A stretch of 64,000 nucleotides of DNA, taken from positions 2,542,001 to 2,606,000 of the forward strand of contig NC_052400.1 of NCBI RefSeq assembly GCF_009389715.1. Direction: 5' to 3'. Positions 1 through 11,600 of this stretch are shown in pieces. This DNA is from Phoenix dactylifera. Taxonomy: Eukaryota > Streptophyta > Magnoliopsida > Arecales > Arecaceae. The translations under genes and the position numbers were made by a program. The first letter of the stretch is position 1. Every line of letters begins with the position of its first letter. Below the pieces are notes generated by a model. That model had not been told where the DNA came from and did no database searches. It was given only the letters and a program-made list of their open reading frames with translations.

Positions 1-48
1 CCCTTGCTTCCCCCTCATATTGGAACCTCCTTTTCCCCTCGATGGCAT
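1..48 (-). CDS. Possible N-terminus of a gene leaving the window on the left
   Basis: On the minus strand an ATG at 48-46 opens a frame that stays open to the window edge and reads MPSRGKGGSNMRGKQG, 16 residues. About 165 bases upstream on the same strand is a TATA-like box (213-221), and the leader between them is GC-rich and pyrimidine-rich, as in many monocot 5' UTRs. A short upstream ORF of about ten codons starts near 129 (ATG CTC CGC, ending TGA). I do not recognise the peptide. The sequence to the left is needed to decide whether this is a gene. Confidence 0.3.
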   Translation of the reverse strand, partial: MPSRGKGGSNMRGKQG

Positions 49-212
49 CCTCAATCCCCAAGTCCTCGGCGCGGTTCCACCTCCTTGCACCGGGCTCATG
101 TGAGGCGGAAGGAAAGGCAGCGGAGCATGCTTGATCGCCGGACCGATCACCGGCGGCGGGAAGGAGGTGGAGAGGGCGAGGGTTGCGGTGCTTCTCAGGG
201 GACCGTGGGGAG

Positions 213-221
213 ATTAAATAG
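213..221 (-). promoter_or_regulatory. TATA-like box of the left-edge minus-strand gene
   Basis: The minus strand reads CTATTTAATCT inside an otherwise GC-rich block. It lies about 165 bases upstream of the candidate start codon at 48. A transcription start about 30 bases downstream, near 185, would give a leader of roughly 140 bases. Position and composition support the call; nothing else does. Confidence 0.3.
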
Positions 222-479
222 CCGGCGGAGGCCAGATTTCCTGGCCCCCGTCCGTGATCGGGGAGGAGGCGTCGGGTTGCGTCTTTCTTGCGAAAAAGAA
301 GGATTCACCTTCCTTCGCGCGAATCCATCGTTGGATCACCCACCGCACAGATCTCAAAGCGATCTCAGGAGAATTGCCATAATTGGAATTTGGGAAGAAG
401 GCATGTGCTATAATCGGGAACTAGCCGTTGATGATCGACCAAAATTTGGAACTAGAATCACATGCGCCGCTTAAATCTT

Positions 480-1970
480 ATTGTTCAGAATTTTAGGTTT
501 CTACCAAAGAGATGCTGCCCAAACCTCACAATAAACAATGACATATTGCTTTAGAAAAATCCTACTTTTAAATCCAAGCGGTTTAGGATCCATTGAATCC
601 ATCAAACCTGTGAAAAAAGCTTGCATTTGTCACTCGGGAAAATTGTGATCTATGTATTAACATCTTGACGGTCCTGTTAATGTGACCAGCTCAATGGAAG
701 AATGCATTTCAATGAGCTCTAGAACATCACATTGTCGATTCGAACAAGCTGCAGCAGTGCGATGATCATCCGATGAACATCATATATAAATCCAATTCAT
801 CCACAAGGCTACATGTCATTAGAGCATAAGTCTAGCAGTATTGGCATAACATTTCGAGGATCGCTAAATAATCACCTTCCAATAATGGAAATGCTGCTTG
901 GAGGCTGGTGCAGTTATCGGAAGAATAAAAGTGACCGTTTATTATGATCAAAAGAGGCCTAATAATAAACGAAAGGCTATTGGATATAACTAGATCAGAC
1001 AATAACATTATCGTGCTCTATGATTATAGTAGACTATGCTTCAAATTAATCTAGGAGGTGAGCTTTGTCATAACGATAAAATTACTCTATTATAACCTAG
1101 ATATTATGGATCTGAAACATAGAAATAACATCACCATATGCAGGAATAAGGCTGCATACATCTAATCCTTCCAGAATCCACAATGTCGAGAGCCTCGTGT
1201 GCTAGACCGTGTTTTAATATATAAAACTAATCTAACTAGCAATACCTAACCCATAAGCTCCTAGAAAGGTTGTTCAGTTTGAACAGAGAATACATTTCCA
1301 TTCGGTTGTCAAAGCTCAGATCAGACAGCTTTGTTTGAGGTGGGATTCTAGAAGACCTAATAATAAAATTGATATAAAACCTAGCAACCATGGTCCTGCA
1401 GCACAAGGCCTTCCAAATCACCAAGCCATTTCGATTATAGAGCATTAGCTTAATGTTCCCCTCATTGAATCCATCAAACCAAAATGGAGCAGCAGACTGA
1501 ACCTTTAATTGGCAGAGCCTACAGGGAGAAAATCTGATCAGGAACATCATGTCCAAAAAATTAAATGGATTTATTTTTTTGAAAGAAAACAAGGCAAAGA
1601 AAAAGGATAAACCCTTACCCAAAGAGGTGCCCTTTTGATTTTTTTTTTCTTCTAGAAGGCAAAATCTCTCAGTTGGTTCCAACCCCAGCTCAGGTGCCAA
1701 GTATGGTCCCCTAAAATGTCTATTCCTACGCAGGTTCTATTCCAACATAATGGTAAGCATTTGAGAGGCAACTGCCCCACATAAATCAGAAAAAAAAAAC
1801 ACCACATTGGCCTCTTTCTAAGCCTAACCATGTCTACTCCCCCTAGAAAGAATCATATTTAGGATAAGATAGCCAATTTATTAACTAGCTTGGCCTATAG
1901 TTATGAACTATGATCAAATGAGACATCACAAAACTATGAGAATGTAAATGTCCTGATATTGTCCATCATA
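480..1970. other. Spacer, nothing recognisable
   Basis: AT-rich DNA between the possible left-edge gene and the miR169 hairpin. A 154-codon open frame on the minus strand (1236-1700) has no recognisable family, low-complexity Phe/Lys stretches and no promoter or splice context, so I do not call it a gene. The stretch may include the promoter of the miR169 primary transcript, but no convincing TATA box stands out. Confidence 0.4.
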
Positions 1971-1975
1971 GGCAT

Positions 1976-2105
1976 GCATGAAAAGGCAGAAAGTGGAGTG
2001 CAGCCAAGGATGATTTGCTAGCATTAATCTGCCAAGAGAAGAGACCTTTTCTGTTAATTCCTAGAAGGTTGTCCTTGGCTACATTTGGCTTTCTTCTTCT
2101 CATGC
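1976..2105 (+). ncRNA. MIR169: MIR169-family microRNA precursor hairpin
   Basis: The 5' arm carries a miR169-like sequence at 2001-2021 starting CAGCCAAGGATGA, followed by TTTGCTAG. Canonical plant miR169 is the same through position 13, then CTTGCCGG, so this copy differs at positions 14, 19 and 20. The 3' arm (2061-2083) contains TTGTCCTTGGCT and pairs with it: 2002-2010 with 2072-2080 without mismatch, then G-U and Watson-Crick pairs to 2021/2061 with one mismatch at 2017/2065. The lower stem continues from 2000/2082 down to 1976/2105 with few mismatches, and ATTAA/TTAAT pairs above the duplex. The loop is about 2027-2054. The inferred star strand is 2063-2083, giving a 2-base 3' overhang. 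In plants miR169 guides cleavage of NF-YA (HAP2) mRNAs, affecting drought, nitrogen and nodulation or flowering responses. No NF-YA gene is in the window. Confidence 0.85.
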
Positions 2106-2109
2106 TGGG

Positions 2110-3480
2110 CTCTCACATGATTCAAAGCATACTATGGTATGAACCTAGAAAATCAAAATAAGACAGTTCCACTAAGTGCATGGCGATGCTGCACATATGA
2201 AGTATAAGTCTACCAACATGGTAAGCAAGAAACTCGTTTTCAATAATTAGTTTTCTCTTTTGTATTGTACATATATGCATCCTTGCATGAGCTCACATGA
2301 AAATGGTTGGATCAACTTCCTTGGGACAACGAAGGGATTGAATATCAACTATTTGTCGTAATAATAATCGACTTTTGTCGATGTTGTCACAATTCACTTT
2401 TCCATCTTCCTGATTATTTGAAGATAACATTCAATAAGAATTTCACAAGGATAGAACAAAAATAACCATTTACAACAAAAAAGAAAAAAAAATGGAATCA
2501 TTTTTTAAAAAATTTACTGAAAAATTAATTTTTAAATTTTACTAAAAAGTAATAATTGATGGAGGGTCTTTCAAGTTATACAATACAACATATACAAAAA
2601 GATACAAATAATTTTTTTTTTAGAGTCGACCCGAATGGATATAGGATAGAAAGATGGACATTAACCCCTCTTAATCTTAAAAAAAATAAATAATAATTAT
2701 ATCTTAATGCTTTCCATCATATGTTTTGCATTATATTTATCAAATAGGATAGGTAGAGAATAATGCTAGCTTAAATTTGATGTTAAAGAAAGCTGCTTGG
2801 TTATCCCATATTACAACCATCATTTCTTTATACCACAACTTCGCTATGTATCGTATTGATCAATGAATTGTCTTTTTTTTAAGTAAAAATAATACTTTAT
2901 ATAGCCAGTACAATCTGTCAAATCATGAAAATAAAATGACATGTGAATTGCTTAAAAGTTTGCTTCTGCCAATATGTATTTTGATTTTTCTTTTTTTAAT
3001 TTAAGAAACATATCAAAAAAACTAGTGGGCCCAAAATCGGCCTGTTGGAAATCGTACCATTACTCACATTTTCTGAAAGATAGTAAAAAAGGGAGTAAAA
3101 ATGGACACGTGGTAGGCCGGAGGTGAGCCGAGTCAAATTGGGAAGCCAAAGGCCGGTGTACTTCAGCGTACCGATTTCCACCAACCACATCTACCGCGGG
3201 CGTCAAGAAGGGCGGCTTTTGACGGCCGTTCGTCGAACTTGAAAGAATCTAGGATACCCCTCCAACTGTCGTTCGCGAATCCGTGGAAGGCGCAGCTCAC
3301 CGTACGGTCACCAGATTCACCTCCTGGGTAGTTGGTTATCCTATTTCGCGGTAACTTTGCCCTCCCTCTCCTGCACCACAATTCCTGCGAGTCCCGTCGT
3401 CTCTCGCCAACCCGCAACCAAACCCCATCGTTACCGTTCTACTCAGTGTTCCGTATCACAAAACCATGCAATGGCTTCCC
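2110..3480. other. Spacer, mostly AT-rich
   Basis: No gene is supported. 2460-2760 is A/T-rich with short poly-A and poly-T runs. 3030-3480 is more GC-rich and contains short overlapping frames on both strands, with no recognisable product, start context or splice structure. Confidence 0.4.
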
Positions 3481-3485
3481 CACCC

Positions 3486-5128
3486 AACTAAGCCCCATTT
3501 GGCCAACTTCTAGAAGGTCATGAGCCATTTTTCGACTCACCAAAAATATTTTTAAATAATATAGTAATACTTGGTAAAAATTAAAAAATTATTTTGGTTT
3601 TGCCAGAATGCTGAAAAAATTTAATTGGAAAAAAGTTCAATTTTGGAGTTTCTCCCAAAAGTACTTTAAAGCTATTTTGGTTTTAATGAAATTTTTTAAT
3701 GACCAAATGCCCATCGATAAATCTTATGAATATATCTTATATCATATAATAATATTATATTATACAATACATATAATATAATATAATAATAAATTAATGA
3801 TATATTATGTTGTATTATATTATTATATTATAATATCATAATATATTAGAGTATTGTAGTAATACATAATTATAATATAACATATTCTTATATTTTATTA
3901 TAAGCACAATATAACATATTATTACAATCATAACTTTATATTATTATTATTATAATAATAGTTATATGATGTCAATATATAATATTATTATTTTAATAAT
4001 ATTATAATATATGATTAATAATATAAAATATATTATATTATATTTCTATATTATATTACAATATTATTATATTATATTATATTATATCATATGTTATAAT
4101 TATAATAATATTATATTGAAGTAAGATTGTACTATTAATAATAATAATACTAATAATAGTAATAATAGCAATAAAACTAATAAAGTAATAATACTAATCA
4201 TAGTAAATGTACTAATAATAGTAACAATATTAATAATAGTACTAATACTAAAAATAGTAATAATACTCAAATAGTAATAATACCAATAATAGTAATAATA
4301 CTAATCATAGTAATACTACTAATAATAGTACCAGTATTAATAATAGAAATAATACTAAATATAGTAAGAAACTAACATAGTAATACTACTAAAAATAGTA
4401 GTACTACGATAAATAGTCGTAGTACTCAAAATAGAAATAGTACTAAAAATGGTAATGATATTAATAATATTAATAATACTAATAGTAGTAATAAAAGTAA
4501 TAATAGTAATTATACTAAATAGTAATAATAGTAATAATAGCATATTACTAATAATAGCAATATTACTACTCATAGAAATAATACTAAAAATAATAATAAT
4601 ACTAAAATGGTAATACTACTAAAAATAGTAATAACAATAAAAATAGTAATAGCTCTAATAATAGTAATAGTACTAAAAATAGTAATAGTAATAAAAATAC
4701 TATAAATATATTATTTTATATCAAAATATTGTATTATACTATAAATATAATATAATATTATATTATCTCATAATATATTATATAATATCAAATTATATTA
4801 TATTATTATGTTATAATATACAATATTATATTAACTATACTATATTACAGTAATATTATATTATATTATATATTTATTAATATATATTAGATTTTATTAT
4901 GTTTTGTTGTATAATACTATTTAATATTTTTATAGTAATTTTGTCATTATAAAAGTATTTTTTATTTTGTTTTCTAAACAAATATTAAAATTTTACAGTA
5001 CTTTAAAAATATTGTTATCAAATAATAAATATTTTTTTAATAAAAATTTAAAAAACAAGCACTACTTTAAAAAGTCCTATTTTTGAAAAGCTCTGCTATC
5101 AGTTTTGCGAAACAACCTCTCATTAGGA
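3486..5128. mobile_element. Degenerate fold-back (MITE-like) element with a microsatellite core
   Basis: The left flank (about 3486-3715) and right flank (about 4925-5128) look like diverged inverted copies. The left has AAAGTACTTTAAAG, then TTTTAATGACCAAAT; the reverse complement of the right has AAAGTACTGTAAAA, then TTATAATGACAAAAT. The left edge, CCCCATTTGGCCAACTT, is typical of plant fold-back elements that begin with a CCCNTTTGG-like end. Between the arms lies about 1.2 kb of TAA/TAG repeats. Precise ends and a target-site duplication could not be fixed by eye, and the superfamily is not assigned. Confidence 0.5.
3720..4925. repeat. 1.2-kb degenerate TAA/TAG/TAC microsatellite
   Basis: Almost pure A/T sequence. 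Its outer parts are TATAATA-like. Its centre, about 4130-4690, is built from TAATAATAG, TAATAATAC and AAATAGTAA units, in which an occasional G or C every six to nine bases keeps a rough trinucleotide phase. Any frame through it is artefactual. Confidence 0.85.
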
Positions 5129-5562
5129 GCCTCGCCCCACTTATTTACCAGGCGGTAACCCGATCCCGACGTCGCTCTTGACCTATCAGCCAACTATAAC
5201 CAGCCATTTTGGTGGAGCCCACCATAGCCCATGATATCAACGGCCAGCGGGGCCTACCATCTATGTGGCCGCATAAGAATGTCTAAGCGGGATAATATAT
5301 ACCGTCCACATCGCACACGAGACCAGATTCAACGGCAGATCATAAGCCATCAGATACTTTTTGCGACGAATCGGAAGATTTGTCGGGCAGGAACCGGAGC
5401 ACGACGATTTCCCGGCGTTCAGATGACACGTGGCGGTCACAACTACCACAACTCGCAATAAAAATCTAATCAAACGGGGGCCGGTCTCCCCTTCCAAGCC
5501 CCGCCCTCGCTTGCCATTTCGCCGCCTTGCGTCGCCCACGCGTTGTGAGAGCCAAGTACTGA

Positions 5563-5618
5563 GGAAAAGAAAAGAAAAAGAAAAAAGAAAGAAAGAAAGA
5601 AAGAAAGGAGGGGAAGAG
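5563..5618 (+). repeat. Purine (GAAA) tract in the 5' leader of the coiled-coil gene
   Basis: GAAAA, GAAAG and GAAAAAG units ending in GGAGGGG lie 40 to 95 bases upstream of the start codon at 5660. Such tracts are common in plant 5' UTRs. No clear TATA box is visible upstream in 5129-5560, although ATAATATATACC at about 5292 and CAATAAAAATC at about 5456 are candidates. Confidence 0.6.
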
Positions 5619-5659
5619 TAAAAGAGTGTTTTTGGGGTTTTTTGGGTAGAAGATTTTTG

Positions 5660-8600
5660 ATGGGGGCTTCGAAGCTTCTGATATCTTTGATCATCTTCTC
5701 GGTTGTGGTAGTGGGAGTGTTGGCCGACGCGGGGATCGAGGACGAGATCGCCGGAACCGGGGCCACGCATGCGGCGCTGAGGCTGGAATTAGAGCAGCTG
5801 AGGACCAAGATCTCGGCCCTAGGTCAGTCCCGATTCGATCTTTAGAGGGGTTCTCGTCTGTTTAGGGTTTACGATTCAGTTGTCTTGTTATTAGGGTTCA
5901 CGGAAATTAAGGAGAGATATCTGCCGTTTTTAGTCTTATCTCAAATGTCAAAGACGTTACGACCACTTAATTTTCTGGTTTGTTAGGGCTTCCAATCTTG
6001 CTTCGATATTTATGTCCTTTTCTTGATTCCGATTTCTCTGTCTTTATCTATAATCGGAATGCAAATCCTATATCGAGAACGCTTCTCGCCTTATCAGTTG
6101 CCATTTTTGACCAAACAGCTTGTTTTTTTTCAAACAAAAGTTGAATGAAGATAAAGGCAACCATGGGATGTTTAATTGCCAATTCCTTTCGGGCTTTATG
6201 GCTTTATGGCTTTATTCAGAAAATTTAGATGAAGATTAGGTTTTCGAGTCAACCTGTTTAAAGAAACTGCGATTCCTGGAAATCATCAAGCACTTGTAGC
6301 CAAGTAATTTTGTCTGGATAGCTGTAAAATTTAATATTAGTTTTGGTTTTATTAACCCAAGAAATTCTGTTGCTGAAAGTTTTTCCTCCTTAAGTATATG
6401 ACATTGCATTGTTTTTGTCTTGATTGTAGAATCTAGTATTTCAGATAGAACCAAGGAACTAAAAGGCAAAGATGAGAACACTGCGCAGTTGGAAAGGACT
6501 GTTCAAGAAAAGTCAGCAAGAATTGCCTCATTGCAGAGCGAGATAGAATCGCTTCAGGTGAGCCTATGACAACACAATTTTTGCTTTGTAACAAAAACAA
6601 GATTGCAGTTAACATATCATGTTTTGTTTTTGCTTGCATAGAAAAAGGGCTCTGTTGATGCGGAGGAACTAGTGGGGAAGGTCTCTGCTCGAGCTGTTGA
6701 ACTTGAGAAGCAGGTATGCAAGGCAAGAACTTTATTAATACTTTTAAGGACTCAGTATGATTGTGATGTATGTTCTCTGCGCAGGTTGAGAAACTTAGAA
6801 ATGAGATTGAATCGCAAACTAGGAAGAGCAATGCATTGGAGGCTCAGGCCATTGGAGCAGAGAAGAAGGTGCAAGATTTGAATTTGAAACTGGAAAGCGT
6901 GAGTATATATATTTTTCTGATTGAATTACTGCATCTTGTAAACAACATTCTCTATTTGTATCTAGCTTGTAGAGTTTGCACTGTGAGTGGATATTTTATT
7001 GTTTGTCATCCTAACATATCTGTCATTTTTTTGCCAGCCTTTCTCAGAATTTCCTGGAAAATTTGAGTTCTTTGTTGCTTTTATTTGTTGTCAGTAATCA
7101 GCTCTAGTATGAAATGCTGTTGCCATTAAAGACACCTAAGAACTTCAATTGTTGCATTGTTGGGGCACTGTTAATGTTATTAAACTTTTGTGCAGCTATA
7201 ACGTTGTTGAGTTTATGTTGATCTTTCTTATTTCATTACTTTTGTTCGGAAAACTGTTTGTATGATTCTAATTCTATAAAACAAATAGCAAAATACTTAA
7301 TGCATATCTTGTTCCACACTCAAGTAACTAATGCATCAGGATTACCTTTGCTGTATGGACTTGCCTTTATATTCTTGGAGATGGTTGAATTGCATCAAGT
7401 TTACATGAGATTTTGTACTTGGACCTCCAGTAAGGAGCTTGTAGTGGATTTGTAGCCAGGTACATGAAGGATCTGATATGTAACATTCCTACAAAGAACA
7501 ATTAGTGTCTGGATTGACCTGCAGGTTTCTCATTTATGGACCTGGTAGTTGATTTGGGGGTTATTTAGGGCTTTACTTCAAATATTGCTAGATCTCCAAA
7601 TGTTGAAGGAATTCTAGGTTGTGAAGGTGGAACTATTGTTGGTGGAGACTATGTTTAGCTTGGGCCCTATTGTCTGTCATGCCTCCAAAGTCCAATAAAA
7701 TCAATGAGTGCAGACTCTCAAGTAAAACTTGAGGCAGGGGATAGGAAGATAGTAAAGGATTTTGGGCGCAGATAGCTTGGATGGTCTTGCTGCTTTGATC
7801 CCTTGAAGTTTTTGATGCATTTGAACATCAATGTAAGCTTGTATTGAGTGTGGAAGGTTGTAAGTTTTTTTTTTTCTTGATACAGGAATTTTTTTTCGTG
7901 ATACAAGTATTTAATCTTATCAATCATAGTTTTGGATTTTGGCTTGTTTTCCATAAATTTGTTGTTACTATAATCTCTCTATGAAGATGGGTGCTAGGTA
8001 GTTTTCATTGCATATGGAGTTCTCTAATTTCATCACAAATTTGATGTGTGGGGCTTTGCTGGCCATGAAGCAATATTGGACCATGTGAAGCATTTAGCAG
8101 AGTAACATAAACTTGAATGTATAAAGAGATTTATGAGGAGACCTCAAAATCTTATAGAACCCCTTACTCTCTATGTCTATGACCTGCTCTTTTCAAATTA
8201 CCTTTTTGTTCCGCATATTAAAAGAAATTATCTTTTTTTTCTTTTGAATTTTTGTCAGTTTATTTTGTTCTGGTAGTTCCTTTTGGACACCTATAGTAAC
8301 TTGACGACTTATCTTTCCTTATGTATATTGAAAAACTGTAACTCTGTTGAGTAATATGATAACTTAGTAATTTGTTTCCAACCATTCATATGTAGTTATT
8401 CAAGTATTTAATCTCACCAAAGAAAAATAATCTAATCAAGAAATTATTGGTTTCACAAAAATCGATGTTTTTCAAAATGTTATGACTGGAAGAGTGATTG
8501 ATAATAATGATCCACATAACAGATTTGTGTCAGTCATTTTCGATGGATCAAATTCATTGCCTTCATCTTGATGTGTAAACTTATGCTATAATGCCCTTGT

Positions 8601-11600
8601 TGTATTTAAAAGTCTAATGACTCAATAAGAAATGAAATTCTTATATTCAAAGTTTGTACCAGCTTAATGGTTATCTTCTCGTGGGCAACCTACTCTATGT
8701 AATATGACCACATAATTTAATACAGATATCTAGAGTTTTGCATGGTTGACATCACAATCTTTCCTTCTTGTTTCTTATAGCTTCAAAAGACCAATGATGA
8801 GCAAAAGCGCAGGATTCAGAAAACTGAACGTGCTCTTCAACTGGCGGAGGTGTGTGGTAGCTACCATAATTTTCACATTATATTCATTCATGATAAATTG
8901 CTTGTGTTTATTTCTTAAAAAATTATTGCCAGGAAGAGTTGCTGAGGGCACAGTTAGAAGCAACAGCAAGATCAAAACAGCTGACAGAGGTGAGCATATG
9001 AAATTTTGCTGCTTTAGCTGAACATCACTTTCTTCCATGCGCTAGTTGTAGTATCCACCTTTAAACTTTCCAGATAAAACCTTGTATTTAGTCACTAACA
9101 TTTTAAATTTTTGCCCTAATAATTAATTTTGGATATTGTACAATCTGAAGAAGGCCTACAAAAGTGTTGAATGTGATCGAACAACTATATCGAAGGACTT
9201 GTTATGGGTAATTCAAGCTGACCCCAAATAGTTGGGACAAGGCTAGACGATTATGTTTTTGATTAGTTATGAGGAGTTTAGATTATGGTGGAAACATTAA
9301 TTCTAGAGCAATGTTTTAAGACCCGACTAGGGGATCGACCTGCCCAACTCGTGACACGCGAGCTTCTATGGGTCGGGTCAATCCTAAACCCCAATTTTCA
9401 AAAAACTGGAGCAACCCACTGATTCTAGCTATCGACTACTCAACCCATACGGTTCAACCAAGTGGTCAATTTGTCTGAGCCAACCAATGCAAGGAGCAAT
9501 GGGAACAAGGGCATGTTAGAGGATGAAGGTGAAGGTGGGGAGGCCGAGGGGAGACATTAATATGGTTTTGGGGGTGTAGTGAATCTCAATCTAAAGCACT
9601 AGTGGTCTTCAAGGAAGGAGGGGATGTGGATGGAGGGGAGAAGCTACCACGAGAGGGTTGATCTCAACCTAAAGTGCTGATGGTCATTGAGGGAAAGTAT
9701 GTGGAAGGAGGCTCGGAGACAACACCAGAGGGTTGATCTCGTTCTTAAGTGGTGGTGGTTGTTGAGGAGGAAAGGGATGTGGATGGAGGCAAGGTAGCTA
9801 CCTCTACAGGGCACGCACGCCCGACTTCCTGCAGCGATGGCTGTGGCACCTTCAATCTCTTGTGAGAGAGAGCTTAAAATGGTGTGGGGGCTGGGGGGAG
9901 GGCAAGGGGGTTTCTAAGGGTGCAAGGTTCTTTACTGAAAAAGAATCTCACGTGGTCATGAAGTTTCTATAAAGGGTCGTCCCATTGACCTGGACACTAG
10001 AATGGGTTGGTGTCTGGTCCAAGTTTCAGGACGCTATTTTGGAATGAGGTTGCAAAGAGAAATAAAGCAATCAAATTAGGACCATGTCAGAATTCCCATA
10101 TGTTATTGAAGGATAGTTGTAAATTCTTTAATGGGTTTGTGTCTTTGTGATACAAGTTTGTGCTTATCGCCAGTGTTATTGTATCCTTGCATTAGGAATC
10201 TTATTCAGTGGTGTACTTGCAATTCTGTACATGTAATATCTTATGGCCCCTTTTATGTCACAATGCTTTAAAATAGTTCATCCTTACTTTAGGGTAGCAA
10301 TAGTTGAATCAGATATGAGACAGAATCAGATATGAGACAAATACCACAATTGTTTCTCTTCAGGTCCATGGAGCATGGCTGCCACCTTGGCTTGCATACC
10401 ATATAAGTCATTTTCAGGTAGATGTTTACATGGTTTAAGTGTACACATGCATATATAGTATATGCTTCTCATGGTAGCTTTGTTGTTCCATGTTTAGGAG
10501 CTTGCAGCAACTCACTGGAAGGAGCGTGCAAAACCAGTATTGGTTGTTTTCCTGCAAAAGGTGCTTGTTCATGGCATATGTAAAACAAAAATAGCAGTTT
10601 TGAGAGACTTTTTATCTTGTATGATGGGTGTCATTATCTTTGACATTCTTAGTCAAACTGTTGCTTTTGATGTATTTGTGGATTTCATGTTTGGATTTCA
10701 AAATCATTTCAGGCATCAGAGAAATCAGCACAAGCGCAGAAATGGGCTGAACCCCATCTGGAGACAGCTAAGACAGTAAGTTGCTGATATATGTTATATA
10801 AAATTTAGGTTGTTTCTGATAAATTTGTGATACTAGCATTCAGGCACGTGCAATGCATGCTTGAAGAAGAGAGAAAAGCGAGAAAGTGATAGAGTCCAAT
10901 CTGATTAGGAGTCAAGTCAAAGTGTAAATTGAGTCCAAATTGTTTGAGAGTTCTATAAAGGGTTTCGATTTGTTCGAGGAAGAGGAGAGAGAGTGGATAT
11001 GATAGTTAACATAGGCAGGAAAGTTATTAAAGTAATTAATGTATTTTAAGATAAATAAGAGGGCTATCTCCAATTAAAACATGATAGACGGAATCAAGAG
11101 AGAATATTCCCTAATTTCAAACTGTCATTTTTATATGTGGTGTAGACTGGATAGCTGTCTTTCTTGTTGGACTATTATGCATGGTAGCTGTTAGAGATTT
11201 TGCTGAATAAAAAAAATATATACATTTTTAATGGCTAAAATTGAACCGTGATCCCAAGTGATCCTATATGATAATTGTAATTTTAAATGCTAGAGCTTCT
11301 ATGGCATATCAGTCATATTACTTTCATCTCTGATATAGAAAGTATTATTGTGGTTGGTGAAGCCTTCCCTAGTTTTTGATATAAAGCTCCATGCATTCTT
11401 GAGTTTTTTGTTCTATATGGCAAATTAATTAACTTGATTGGTGGAGTTTCAACTAATTTTTTGTTCTATCCCATGAAGAAATGGATCCCTGCCATTAAAG
11501 AACAGTGGATGATCTTTGTAACCCATGCTGAACCCTACAGACAAACGGTATCTACTAAAACTGTTGAGGTTTATGAGGCATCCAAGACTACCATTACAAT

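Noticed and set aside
1236..1700. 154-codon minus-strand open frame
   Set aside because: No recognisable domain, contains low-complexity Phe/Lys stretches, and lacks promoter or splice context; most likely a chance frame.
4355..4573. 72-codon Ile/Thr/Ser frame
   Set aside because: It is the translation of the trinucleotide microsatellite.
5261..5808. Long minus-strand frames over the first exon of the coiled-coil gene
   Set aside because: They run through a CT-rich complement of the GA leader and antisense of the signal-peptide exon; no family match.
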